From a virus, in the IMG/VR virus record IMGVR_UViG_3300025030_000106, positions 1-62,897 of that record: a stretch of 62,897 nucleotides of DNA. The stretch is one strand, 5' to 3'. The position numbers and the translations under genes were made by a program. The stretch's first letter is position 1. Every line of letters begins with the position of its first letter. Of this stretch, positions 47,597 to 54,927 are shown in pieces. Below the pieces are notes generated by a model that searched no databases, was not told where the DNA came from, and was given only the letters and a program-made list of their open reading frames with translations.

Positions 47597-47922
47597 AAGA
47601 CACGTCGACGTTTATAGCAACTTCCATTCATCCAGACAACTCCAGGCGAATCATCAGCCGGCATGTTTTGGGCCCTTCCTGAACCTGTCCATTGGTATCT
47701 TGTTTGCTCCCTTTTCTGTGCCAGATATTCCTCACTCACTCCTATATAGTGGCGTAAAATTCCACCATGTTGACGTCGATACTCCTGACATTGTTCTTTT
47801 GATTTTCCCTCGAAGATTGTCACACCGGCCAGGTCAACGAACCATCTTTCTTTAGCTGGTTTCGGCTGTCTGACATCCTCATCCTTGAAGGGCCAATTTG
47901 TTCCCAGCAGATTCCATGTCAT
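47593..47922 (-). CDS. Hypothetical protein
   Basis: 109 residues (SD AAGGAGA). ERWFVDLAGVTIFEGKSKEQ and a basic C-terminus. No family recognised. The hexamer array lies ~30 bases before its start. Confidence 0.6.
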   Translation of the reverse strand: MTWNLLGTNWPFKDEDVRQPKPAKERWFVDLAGVTIFEGKSKEQCQEYRRQHGGILRHYIGVSEEYLAQKREQTRYQWTGSGRAQNMPADDSPGVVWMNGSCYKRRRVL

Positions 47923-47951
47923 TGTGTTCTCCTTTTACTGTCTGGCGAGCT

Positions 47952-48045
47952 GTTGACGTTGACGTTGACGTTGACGTTGACGTTGACGTTGACGTTGACG
48001 TTGACGTTGACGTTGACGTTGACGTTGACGTTGACGTTGACGTTG
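47952..48045. repeat. Tandem hexamer array (GTTGAC)n, ~15.7 units
   Basis: 94 bp of perfect GTTGAC repeats (AACGTC units on the other strand). The same hexamer, as GACGTT or GACGTC, is scattered in many genes and regulatory sites of the window. It lies between the genes at 47593 and 48075. Confidence 0.97.
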
Positions 48046-48048
48046 CTC

Positions 48049-48065
48049 GGTAGTTTAAAATTGCC
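48049..48065. repeat. Dispersed palindrome, copy 4 (degenerate)
   Basis: GGTAGTTTAAAATTGCC, two mismatches between arms, directly beside the hexamer array. Confidence 0.5.
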
Positions 48066-48074
48066 TTGTTAGGT

Positions 48075-48197
48075 CTAGATTACTTTTAAAATTCTTGCGC
48101 AGATTAACAGAACAGCTTGCAATACTTCGCCCTCTGTTCTCAATCCCTCGTCATATGCGGTCAGAATTTCTTTAATTTCTGTTATTGCATTCTTCAT
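48075..48197 (-). CDS. 40-residue helical protein
   Basis: From ATG 48197 with SD AGGAGG. MKNAITEIKEILTAYDEGLR then a hydrophobic helix. A perfect GGTAGTTT-A-AAACTACC palindrome lies just upstream of the SD. Function unknown. Confidence 0.55.
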   Translation of the reverse strand: MKNAITEIKEILTAYDEGLRTEGEVLQAVLLICARILKVI

Positions 48198-48211
48198 TTT
48201 TGTTCCTCCTA

Positions 48212-48228
48212 GGTAGTTTAAAACTACC
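48212..48228. repeat. Dispersed palindrome, copy 5 (perfect)
   Basis: GGTAGTTTAAAACTACC, perfect arms, immediately before the SD of the 48075-48197 gene. Confidence 0.85.
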
Positions 48229-48258
48229 GTCTTGCACACTTTGTGCTATTTGTTACTT

Positions 48259-48336
48259 CCCGCCTTGCGTTTGTGTTATCGGCATTTCCGATACTCCAAA
48301 CGCAAGGCGGGCAGGGTGAACAATCACCCTGCCCGC
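48259..48336. other. Two adjacent long hairpins
   Basis: Hairpin A: CCCGCCTTGCGTTTG (48259-48273) with CAAACGCAAGGCGGG (48297-48311), plus an inner stem TATCGG/CCGATA. Hairpin B: GCGGGCAGGGTGA (48307-48319) with TCACCCTGCCCGC (48324-48336), loop ACAA. They share bases, so only one can form fully at a time. No T-run follows, so they are not ordinary terminators. A 24-codon frame from a GTG crosses them on the minus strand. Confidence 0.7.
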
Positions 48337-48348
48337 TCCCTCCTCTGA

Positions 48349-48365
48349 GGTAGTTTTAAACTACC
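48349..48365. repeat. Dispersed palindrome, copy 6 (perfect)
   Basis: GGTAGTTTTAAACTACC, between the stop of the 48369 gene and the double hairpin, followed on the minus strand by GAGGAGG. Confidence 0.85.
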
Positions 48366-48368
48366 CTG

Positions 48369-48950
48369 CTACATGCAAGCCACCATGACGGCAATATTGG
48401 TGGCGCTGACTTCTTGCCCTTTCTGGGACAGGATAGCACGGGCGCGTTGCTCCTTCTCGTCATGCGCGATAGCCTCGGCTTTTTCGCGCAACTCCTTGGT
48501 AGCATCGCGCAGAGCAACAGCCGCCTTGCTGTGCATGGCTTTCATGGTGTCAATGACATGAGCCGGGACACTCTCCCCCAGGACGTCCCATGCATCACTG
48601 AGCTTGTCCTTCTCGATGCGCGCAACATGAGCGATGACCGTGCAGTTATCGCCGGCGAAATGCAGGCTGTACGTCTCATCGCTGGCTTTTACCATGGCCA
48701 GACCGAGGGAGCGCTTAAGCGACTGTTTGGCGGCCTTTGTTCCGGTAAAGACAGCCATGGACAGGGACAGGTGGTCAACGAGGAGGGCATGATCTTTACC
48801 GTACTCGCCAATCATGGCCACGCGTTCCACCGACAACGCTTTGTTGCTCGCTGTCACGGCTTCCCTGTTCACGAGGTTCGCGGCGGTACGACTGAAGTGG
48901 TTCAACCAGTCAATCGTCGTGAGGTCTGTTGCTGTTGCTTTCTTTTTCAT
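48369..48950 (-). CDS. Hypothetical helical protein of the early operon
   Basis: 193 residues (SD AGGAGA). Mostly helical, with a long C-terminal coiled coil (ATKELREKAEAIAHDEKEQR). Third gene after the leftward promoter, so expressed early. A half-palindrome TAGTTTAAC lies before its SD. No family recognised. Confidence 0.68.
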   Translation of the reverse strand: MKKKATATDLTTIDWLNHFSRTAANLVNREAVTASNKALSVERVAMIGEYGKDHALLVDHLSLSMAVFTGTKAAKQSLKRSLGLAMVKASDETYSLHFAGDNCTVIAHVARIEKDKLSDAWDVLGESVPAHVIDTMKAMHSKAAVALRDATKELREKAEAIAHDEKEQRARAILSQKGQEVSATNIAVMVACM

Positions 48951-48979
48951 GATGTTGTCTCCTGTTGTCTGATGTTAAA

Positions 48980-49240
48980 CTACTTGATTGATAACCCTTC
49001 TACCTTGTAGGTATCCCCATCAGCGGACTCGACAGGGTGGAGGGTAAACGCTACTGTTACCTTGTCGCCTATGGCGTAGTGTGCCTGGCTTGTTGCCCCC
49101 CATACCTCTGACCCTACCTGCAAGCACACCACATTTTTCGGGGCGTTCTCGATACAAGGTCGGACTGTGGCTGTTCCTGTTAACGTCATACCCTGTTGCA
49201 ATGATGCTATCATTACCGCTGTCAATAACAAGTTGCCCAT
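48980..49240 (-). CDS. Small exported protein
   Basis: 86 residues. A signal-like N-terminus (GNLLLTAVMIASLQQG) then a beta-rich part with two Cys, like a small periplasmic OB-type barrel. Early-expressed; might act on the envelope. No family recognised. Confidence 0.62.
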   Translation of the reverse strand: MGNLLLTAVMIASLQQGMTLTGTATVRPCIENAPKNVVCLQVGSEVWGATSQAHYAIGDKVTVAFTLHPVESADGDTYKVEGLSIK

Positions 49241-49242
49241 GA

Positions 49243-49404
49243 TTACACCCCTAATGTTAAATTATAGAAGGATTGATAGCCTAATGCAATTACCCGTGCC
49301 AAGTACTTTCCGACCAAAGGGCGTAACCAAACACGTATGTGTAATGGGTTTAGATAGTGGCGCACTTGGTCGGCGTTGGTAGTGTGATGGATTGATGTCG
49401 TCAT
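49243..49404 (-). CDS. First gene of the leftward operon, 53-residue protein
   Basis: From ATG 49404 with SD AAGGAG. MTTSIHHTTNADQVRHYLNP then a basic hydrophobic part (VWLRPLVGKYLARVIALG). Directly after the strong promoter at 49449. Function unknown; small first early genes often target host functions (inference). Confidence 0.55.
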   Translation of the reverse strand: MTTSIHHTTNADQVRHYLNPLHIRVWLRPLVGKYLARVIALGYQSFYNLTLGV

Positions 49405-49448
49405 GGCCTAGTGCTCCTTTGTTCTGATTGTTCTTCTCTCTTACTTAT

Positions 49449-49477
49449 AATATACGACATCGTTACCAAGATGTCAA
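49449..49477 (-). promoter_or_regulatory. Strong leftward early promoter
   Basis: TTGACA (49472-49477), 17-bp spacer, TATATT (49449-49454) on the minus strand, ~45 bases before ATG 49404. Confidence 0.8.
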
Positions 49478-49491
49478 CAAATAATTTGTTG
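49475..49491. promoter_or_regulatory. Palindromic operator at the early promoter
   Basis: CAACAAAT-A-ATTTGTTG, perfect 8-bp arms around one base, overlapping the -35 box. A dimeric repressor there would control the whole early block. Confidence 0.6.
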
Positions 49492-49717
49492 TCGATAACT
49501 TTTTTTTCTGCTCTTTGTTATTGTATAGCTTAACGTTAAGACGTATACCGCCTACAATGTGGTAGCTCGCCCAGGGCGGCCCACGAGGTACCCCCAGAAA
49601 CCTGACAACTTTTTCTGCAGAATGTAGCATAAAATTACACCAAGCCCGACAGTAACGTCAACGTCCTCAAGACGTCGGGAGCAGGAGCAGGCAAGACGTT
49701 CCCAGACACAAGACGTC

Positions 49718-49747
49718 TTGACAAACGTCAATAGAAACGCCTATACT
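49718..49747 (+). promoter_or_regulatory. Rightward late promoter with very short or absent leader
   Basis: TTGACA (49718-49723), 18-bp spacer, TATACT (49742-49747). The start codon of the next gene is only 8 bases after the -10 box, so the message would be leaderless if this promoter is used. Confidence 0.6.
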
Positions 49748-49754
49748 GGGCAGT

Positions 49755-50057
49755 ATGAACGTCGACCTCAACGCTGAAATAAACGCACAATTGAAGCGCT
49801 GCAAGGACTTGGCTGATGACGCCACGGAAGACGGCGAGAGCCCTCTCAGTCAACGCGCCGCCGCCCTGACAACGCTCAATAACCTGCTCAAAGAGATCAC
49901 GAAGTCGCAGTTGGAAGTGATCAACATGTCACGGTTGCAAGCACTGGAACAGACACTGATTGACCTACTGCCCGAGTTTCTCTCAGACGACCAGACACAA
50001 GAGTTTATGGCGGAATATGAGCGCCGCCTGACCCTACTGGAACATAGGGATGAATGA
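49755..50057 (+). CDS. Probable terminase small subunit
   Basis: 100 residues, highly helical (NAEINAQLKRCKDLADDATE ... TLNNLLKEITKSQLEVIN ... EYERRLTLLEHRDE), directly upstream of and overlapping terL by 8 bases. Small helical DNA-binding terminase subunits usually sit here. No HTH motif is obvious, so the call rests on position and size. No SD; see the promoter at 49718. Confidence 0.6.
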   Translation: MNVDLNAEINAQLKRCKDLADDATEDGESPLSQRAAALTTLNNLLKEITKSQLEVINMSRLQALEQTLIDLLPEFLSDDQTQEFMAEYERRLTLLEHRDE

Positions 50058-51801
50058 CCTTTACTCCAGGCATTTCACCCGTCTTTCAGCAGGCCTCTCT
50101 CGAACAAAGATCAGCCTTTCTGACTATATCACGCGCTACACCTACCTCGGCGTCAAGCGCTTTTCCTATGTCAACCACGAGTATCAGCCCTATATCATCA
50201 GCAAGATTAACGCCGACCCCGATATCAACCTTCTTCTCTACAAGTGCTCGCAGTTGGGCGTCTCAGAGGTGTTTCACCGGCTGATTCTGTCAATGATGGG
50301 TATTGAACCAGGCTTTTCCACACTCCTGGGCATGCCGTCACAGACTTTCTCTCAAGAGGTGATGAAAACAAGAATTTCTCAAATAGTGAGAAGTTCGAAA
50401 GTCCTGAGAGAACTCAGCGATCCACGAGTAGACTCAGCATCCGTCAAGCAATTCATCAACGGCTCTATCCTGTATGCCTTGGGCGCCGGCGAGCAGTCGG
50501 GCGAATCTTCCTTGATCAACCGCCCGATCAAATTGGTGTGTATCGACGAGTTGGACAGATGCTCGATGGATATCGTAACTGGTTTCCGTTCCCGGCAGAC
50601 GCATTCTGTCCACAAACCCCGCATCTACATCTCAACACCGACTTATGAGGGCCTGGGTATCGACGGCGAGAGTGAGGATGCTGAAATTCACAGGAATGTG
50701 GTCAAGTGCTGCCATTGCTCCCACCATTTCTTTCCTGATTACTATGAACACGTGTGCTTGCCCGGGTTTGACCAGCCTCTTGAGCTTCTCACCAAGGCCG
50801 ACGTCGACAGCAACGTCGCTATCAACCTTGACGAAGCGTATTTATTCTGCCCAAAGTGCTTAAAACAGCCGGATTTGAGCCCAAAACACCGTGAGTTCGT
50901 CATAGAAACAGCCCAAAAATCAACGATTGAGCGGAAAATTTGTATCAAACTGAGCCCTTTTGACGCACCCGGTTTCATCAAAACACCTGATTTAATCCGC
51001 TCAAGCTTTATTTATTCAGACAATAACGAGTTTCGCAACCAGGCATTGGGGCTGCCGGTCAAGGCTTCCGACAGTTCTATCGACAGAAACCTCCTCAGAT
51101 TTGAGAACGTCGAGGTCCCGAGCGACGCCGTGACTGTGGCCGGGCTTGATATGGGCAAGTTGTGTCACCTGATCCTGCTCTCGATCACCCCTAGCAACCA
51201 CATCATCGTGCACTCGCCGGAGATCATCCCCTTGGAATTGATCCCGGAAGAGATGCAGGACCTTTTCCATGGCCCTAGCAGCCGGCACATCGCCTCGTTG
51301 GTCGTTGATAGCCAGCCCTATACCGACACCGTGAACAAGTTGGTGACCTTGCATCCGCAGGTTTGGTCAGCGCTCTACTCCGTCCCCGTGCAGCCCAAAC
51401 CCGAACTCTATTGGTTGAAGACTGAAGAAGAACCGGAAGACGCCAACAACCCTTACAAGATCGCGAACAGGGTCGCGGACTACAAAGTGCGCCAGATCAC
51501 GATCAACAAAAACCCCTTTTTCGACTACACCGCAGGGCTGCTGCAGTCGGAGCAGCTCAAATTCAAGTCCGGACCCTATGACCTGCAGGTCTTGAACCAT
51601 GTTCTTGATATGCGCAGGATCAGGGACCACAGATACTCTGACATGCGGTACAAATGGGTGAAATCGAAAAAAGGCGCGGACCACTTCTTTCATGCGATCA
51701 ACTACGGGATTGCGGCATTTAAGCTCATAGACACCATCAATTCTACAGTTATCTTGCCCAGAGTCCTCCTCCATCGCATTAAAATGACCAATCAACTGTA
51801 A
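50050..51801 (+). CDS. terL: Terminase large subunit (GpA-like)
   Basis: 583 residues. ATPase: a deviant Walker A KCSQLGVSE (Lys65 ahead, no GKS/T lysine) and Walker B LVCIDELD (Asp166, Glu167). A zinc ribbon insert (Cys220/Cys223, Cys267/Cys270) as in lambda gpA-type terminases. Nuclease: Asp367 (AGLDMG), Asp420 (LVVDSQ) and Asp544 (GADHFFHAINYG). It cuts concatemers and drives DNA into the capsid. Confidence 0.88.
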   Translation: MNDLYSRHFTRLSAGLSRTKISLSDYITRYTYLGVKRFSYVNHEYQPYIISKINADPDINLLLYKCSQLGVSEVFHRLILSMMGIEPGFSTLLGMPSQTFSQEVMKTRISQIVRSSKVLRELSDPRVDSASVKQFINGSILYALGAGEQSGESSLINRPIKLVCIDELDRCSMDIVTGFRSRQTHSVHKPRIYISTPTYEGLGIDGESEDAEIHRNVVKCCHCSHHFFPDYYEHVCLPGFDQPLELLTKADVDSNVAINLDEAYLFCPKCLKQPDLSPKHREFVIETAQKSTIERKICIKLSPFDAPGFIKTPDLIRSSFIYSDNNEFRNQALGLPVKASDSSIDRNLLRFENVEVPSDAVTVAGLDMGKLCHLILLSITPSNHIIVHSPEIIPLELIPEEMQDLFHGPSSRHIASLVVDSQPYTDTVNKLVTLHPQVWSALYSVPVQPKPELYWLKTEEEPEDANNPYKIANRVADYKVRQITINKNPFFDYTAGLLQSEQLKFKSGPYDLQVLNHVLDMRRIRDHRYSDMRYKWVKSKKGADHFFHAINYGIAAFKLIDTINSTVILPRVLLHRIKMTNQL

Positions 51802-51839
51802 CACTCCCGGCAACACATCAATAAAAATCACTGCATCGC

Positions 51840-51868
51840 TTGACTTTTTACCTGCTTTCCTCTACACT
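51840..51868 (+). promoter_or_regulatory. Internal promoter before the portal gene
   Basis: TTGACT, 17-bp spacer, TACACT, in the gap after terL. It lies inside the longest possible portal reading frame, which argues for a portal start further downstream. Confidence 0.5.
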
Positions 51869-51944
51869 TATCTCAGGACGTACTAGAGTACTTGACTTTT
51901 ACAGTACTTTAGACAGCAACTTCGGGAGAGAAAGAGACGACTAC

Positions 51945-53441
51945 GTGGCTTTGAATAACCCTTTCAGCGGGATGCTGACGTCGATCAAGAAAGTAAAGAC
52001 CAAAGGGCTGGCTCTTCCATCATATCTCCGTTCCGCAACGACCCGCAGTGGCGCCGACATCAGCAACACGACCCCTGATGTCACCAACATCGACCTCACT
52101 CAATATCGCAACCTCTCGACCAAGCTCGACGTCATCAAGTCGTTGTCGTATGCGTCACCGGATTGGTCGCAGGCGATCAATTCGTTGTTAAGATTTGCCA
52201 TCACCGACGCCTACCAGATCGTCGCTTACACCTTCGACGGCAAGGTCGACGTCAACGCCACGAACTACACGCAAGCACTGGCTGCACGGTTTGACTGTCT
52301 CCCTCCTGACTACGACGGTTTCTACACACAGACAGACCTGAGGTCAACATCCGAGTCTTTACTTCGCCAACTTGTCACCTACGGAGCTATGTCGAGTGAA
52401 CTGGTCCTCTCACAGGCCCGAGACGCCTCCCACATTCGGGCCATCTCCGTAAAAGATCTCAAGTTTGAGAATAAAGGCAACAGAGCGGTCCCGTATCTGC
52501 AGTTGAACACTGGTGGCGCCAACAATAAGCTGTCGCTCGACTCGCCGCTGTTCTTCTACACGTCGCTCGATCAGGATCTTGATGAGGCCTACCCGATATC
52601 CCCCATGACGTCGGCCGTACAGCCCGTGCTTGCTAACGAGGAGTTCAAAAATGACCTTCGCCGGGCGTTCCGCAAAGCAGCGCTGCCTCGAATCAAGGCC
52701 CTGATCAAGACCAAAGAATTCCAGGAATCTCTGCCGGCGGCCGTCCGTTACGACGAGACCAAGCTCAAGGCCTACATGGACAACTTGATCACGGATCTCG
52801 AAACCAAACTCAACGGCTTGAACCCTGAAGACGCCTTGGTCTTTTTCGACATCTTGGACATCGAGCACCATTCCGCCGGGAACATCAGCTTTCACGAGAA
52901 TGTGAAAGAGTACGGGAACCTCATCAACGCCAACGTTGCTGCTGGCGTCAAGACCCTGCCCAGCGTCCTCGGCCGAGGTGAGTCTCAAAACGTGGCTTCA
53001 ACGGAATCAATGCTGTACCTGCGCTATGTCGAGGGCATGCAGGAAAAACTGAACACCCATTACTCAAAAAAATTCACCCTGGCAGCTCGTCTCTCCGGGT
53101 TTGACGTCTACTGCAACTTCAAATATGCGGACCCGGAACTTCGGCCGAAGTCGGAACTGGCCACGTTCGAGTCCATGAAACAAAGCACGGTCCTGGAGCG
53201 GCTCAGTCTCGGGTTCGTTTCTGACGAAGAAGCTTCGGTTCAACTCACTGGCCGGCTGCCATCAGGGGAGTTTACGCCACTGTCGGGGACCGGGTTCTTC
53301 GAGGCGAAAGCGCCGGTGGAAAACCCCTACTCCAACACCTCCGTCTCCGGTGAGGGCGTGACCGCGACCAAAAACCAAAAAGACACCAAATCGACCGCAC
53401 CCACCGGCACCAAGCGCACCGGCGGGCAGCAGGGGAGATAG
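51945..53441 (+). CDS. Portal protein
   Basis: About 498 residues from GTG 51945; ATG 51972 is an alternative, and the frame stays open back to 51840. The core has portal-like features: LLRFAITDAYQIV early, a long stem helix (AFRKAALPRIKALIKTKEFQ) and the C-terminal LRYVEGMQEKLNTHYSKKFT. Order terminase-portal-protease is standard. The portal forms the dodecameric DNA entry ring. The tail is disordered and Thr/Gly-rich. Confidence 0.75.
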   Translation: MALNNPFSGMLTSIKKVKTKGLALPSYLRSATTRSGADISNTTPDVTNIDLTQYRNLSTKLDVIKSLSYASPDWSQAINSLLRFAITDAYQIVAYTFDGKVDVNATNYTQALAARFDCLPPDYDGFYTQTDLRSTSESLLRQLVTYGAMSSELVLSQARDASHIRAISVKDLKFENKGNRAVPYLQLNTGGANNKLSLDSPLFFYTSLDQDLDEAYPISPMTSAVQPVLANEEFKNDLRRAFRKAALPRIKALIKTKEFQESLPAAVRYDETKLKAYMDNLITDLETKLNGLNPEDALVFFDILDIEHHSAGNISFHENVKEYGNLINANVAAGVKTLPSVLGRGESQNVASTESMLYLRYVEGMQEKLNTHYSKKFTLAARLSGFDVYCNFKYADPELRPKSELATFESMKQSTVLERLSLGFVSDEEASVQLTGRLPSGEFTPLSGTGFFEAKAPVENPYSNTSVSGEGVTATKNQKDTKSTAPTGTKRTGGQQGR

Positions 53442-53442
53442 C

Positions 53443-54894
53443 ATGAACAAAAACCACTTACGCCGCAAGATCTGCCTGATTTCGGAAGGTTCGGAACAGG
53501 AACTGCTCAGCCTAGAGAACCGGATCTTCGAGTTGCAAGGGGACAGTGGGGCCCTTGCGGCGTACTCTCTTCAGCAAGATGAGGCCGAGGAGAAGAAAGA
53601 ACGGCCCTATCAAGTCCACGAGGGGGTCGCGATCATCGAGATGAAGGGGCCGCTCGTCGCCAGGACGACCTGGATGTCGCGGTTCATGGGGGCCATGTCC
53701 TACGAAGACCTCCGCGCCCAGTTCGTTGAAGCGGTCATGGACGAGGAAGTGCAGAGCATCCTTATCGACGCCGACACCCCGGGCGGGCAAGTGAATGGGC
53801 TCGGAGAATTGTCCGGGCTCTTAGACAAGATCAAAGGCATCAAGCCCATCGACACCTACGTCGCTGGCGGACTTCTGTCCGCGGGTTACTGGGTGGGGGT
53901 GACGGCTCGGAAAATCTACGCATCCGAGACAGCTTTCGTCGGCTCGATCGGCGTCGTGATCACCCACGCGTCCTATGAAAAAGCCTACGAGAAGGAAGGG
54001 ATCAAGATCACCAAGATCAAGTCTGGTGAGAAGAAGCAAGTAGGCTCTTCCGAGAAAGACCTCTCTGCCGAGGACAAAGCATACCTGCAGGCCCAGGTCG
54101 ACGACTTGTTTGGCTTGTTCAAGAAACATGTGCTCGCACATCGGGCACAGGTCAATCCCGACACCTTTGACGGGTCGGAGTTTGTAGCGGATAAAGCCTT
54201 GGCAATGGGGCTTGTGGATAGAGTTATGACGTTTGACGACGTCCTGGCTCATATTGTTACTCAACGTGAATCCAATGGAGGTTCAACTATTATGAAGAAA
54301 GGTTTTACAGCAGAACAGGTAGCGGCGGCAGCAGCCTCCGGTGCCAAGCTGGAGGATCTCGAGCTTGCCGGCGGAGGAGCGGATCCCGACGCCGAGGCTC
54401 TGGCTGCCAAGGAGAAGGCTGAAGCCGACGCCAAGGTCGCTGCTGACGCTGAGGCCAAAGCTAAGGCCGATGCTGAGGCCGCGGCAGCCGCTGCAGGCAC
54501 TGAGGCTCCACCGGCAAAGGCTGAGGGTGAGACAGTATCTGCCTATCTCGAGTCCCAGCTCGCGAAGTCGGCCGACAAGATCGCTGATCTGACGGTCGAA
54601 AACAAGGAACTCAAAGCCAAACAGGCCCGGACTGAAGAGGTCCTGCCCAAGCTGAAGACCATCGTGTCCGAAGCCATCAATCGGATGCACGTCGCCCTGG
54701 GCATGACCAGGACTGATATGGCAGCCATGGATGAGGGCGCCCTGATCAAGCAGTATGAAGCGACTTGCGAGCAGTTCAGCAAGACGTTCAAGACCGGGGG
54801 CCTGACCGCAGGTGCGGATATGCCAGACACCGAGAAGAACAAGGCGAAGATCACCAACATCGACGAAGCTCGCTGCAAGTCGGTTGGTTTGTAA
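53443..54894 (+). CDS. Head maturation protease (S49/SppA-like) fused to scaffold
   Basis: 483 residues. The N-terminal domain is S49-like: DADTPGGQVNG, catalytic Ser146 in AGGLLSAGYW, SIGVV, and a Lys in the SGEKK segment (~194-198). From residue ~284 the chain becomes an Ala/Glu-rich coiled-coil scaffold. The layout equals lambda C/Nu3, where the same frame also makes the scaffold alone from an internal start (see 54292). Confidence 0.85.
   Translation: MNKNHLRRKICLISEGSEQELLSLENRIFELQGDSGALAAYSLQQDEAEEKKERPYQVHEGVAIIEMKGPLVARTTWMSRFMGAMSYEDLRAQFVEAVMDEEVQSILIDADTPGGQVNGLGELSGLLDKIKGIKPIDTYVAGGLLSAGYWVGVTARKIYASETAFVGSIGVVITHASYEKAYEKEGIKITKIKSGEKKQVGSSEKDLSAEDKAYLQAQVDDLFGLFKKHVLAHRAQVNPDTFDGSEFVADKALAMGLVDRVMTFDDVLAHIVTQRESNGGSTIMKKGFTAEQVAAAAASGAKLEDLELAGGGADPDAEALAAKEKAEADAKVAADAEAKAKADAEAAAAAAGTEAPPAKAEGETVSAYLESQLAKSADKIADLTVENKELKAKQARTEEVLPKLKTIVSEAINRMHVALGMTRTDMAAMDEGALIKQYEATCEQFSKTFKTGGLTAGADMPDTEKNKAKITNIDEARCKSVGL
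54292..54894 (+). CDS. Nested scaffold protein from an internal start
   Basis: In-frame ATG 54292 has its own SD (GGAGG, 10 bases) and begins MKKGFTAEQVAAAAA, just where the protease domain ends. It would give a 200-residue Ala-rich, coiled-coil scaffold, as lambda Nu3 does. Inferred from the SD and domain boundary. Confidence 0.6.
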   Translation: MKKGFTAEQVAAAAASGAKLEDLELAGGGADPDAEALAAKEKAEADAKVAADAEAKAKADAEAAAAAAGTEAPPAKAEGETVSAYLESQLAKSADKIADLTVENKELKAKQARTEEVLPKLKTIVSEAINRMHVALGMTRTDMAAMDEGALIKQYEATCEQFSKTFKTGGLTAGADMPDTEKNKAKITNIDEARCKSVGL

Positions 54895-54927
54895 ATAAAA
54901 CACGAAATTTCCAGGAGGAATTGAATC

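Larger units (their letters stand above)
49405..49754. other. Divergent intergenic region between early and late transcription
   Basis: About 350 bp with no convincing gene. It holds the leftward promoter with operator (49449-49491), a poly-T stretch, at least five ACGTC/GACGT-type motifs at 49653-49730 (including AAGACGTCTT) and the rightward promoter at 49718. Confidence 0.75.

Noticed and set aside
51840-51944. Portal N-terminal extension from 51840
   Set aside because: The segment contains a promoter-like TTGACT-N17-TACACT and starts with TTG without an SD.
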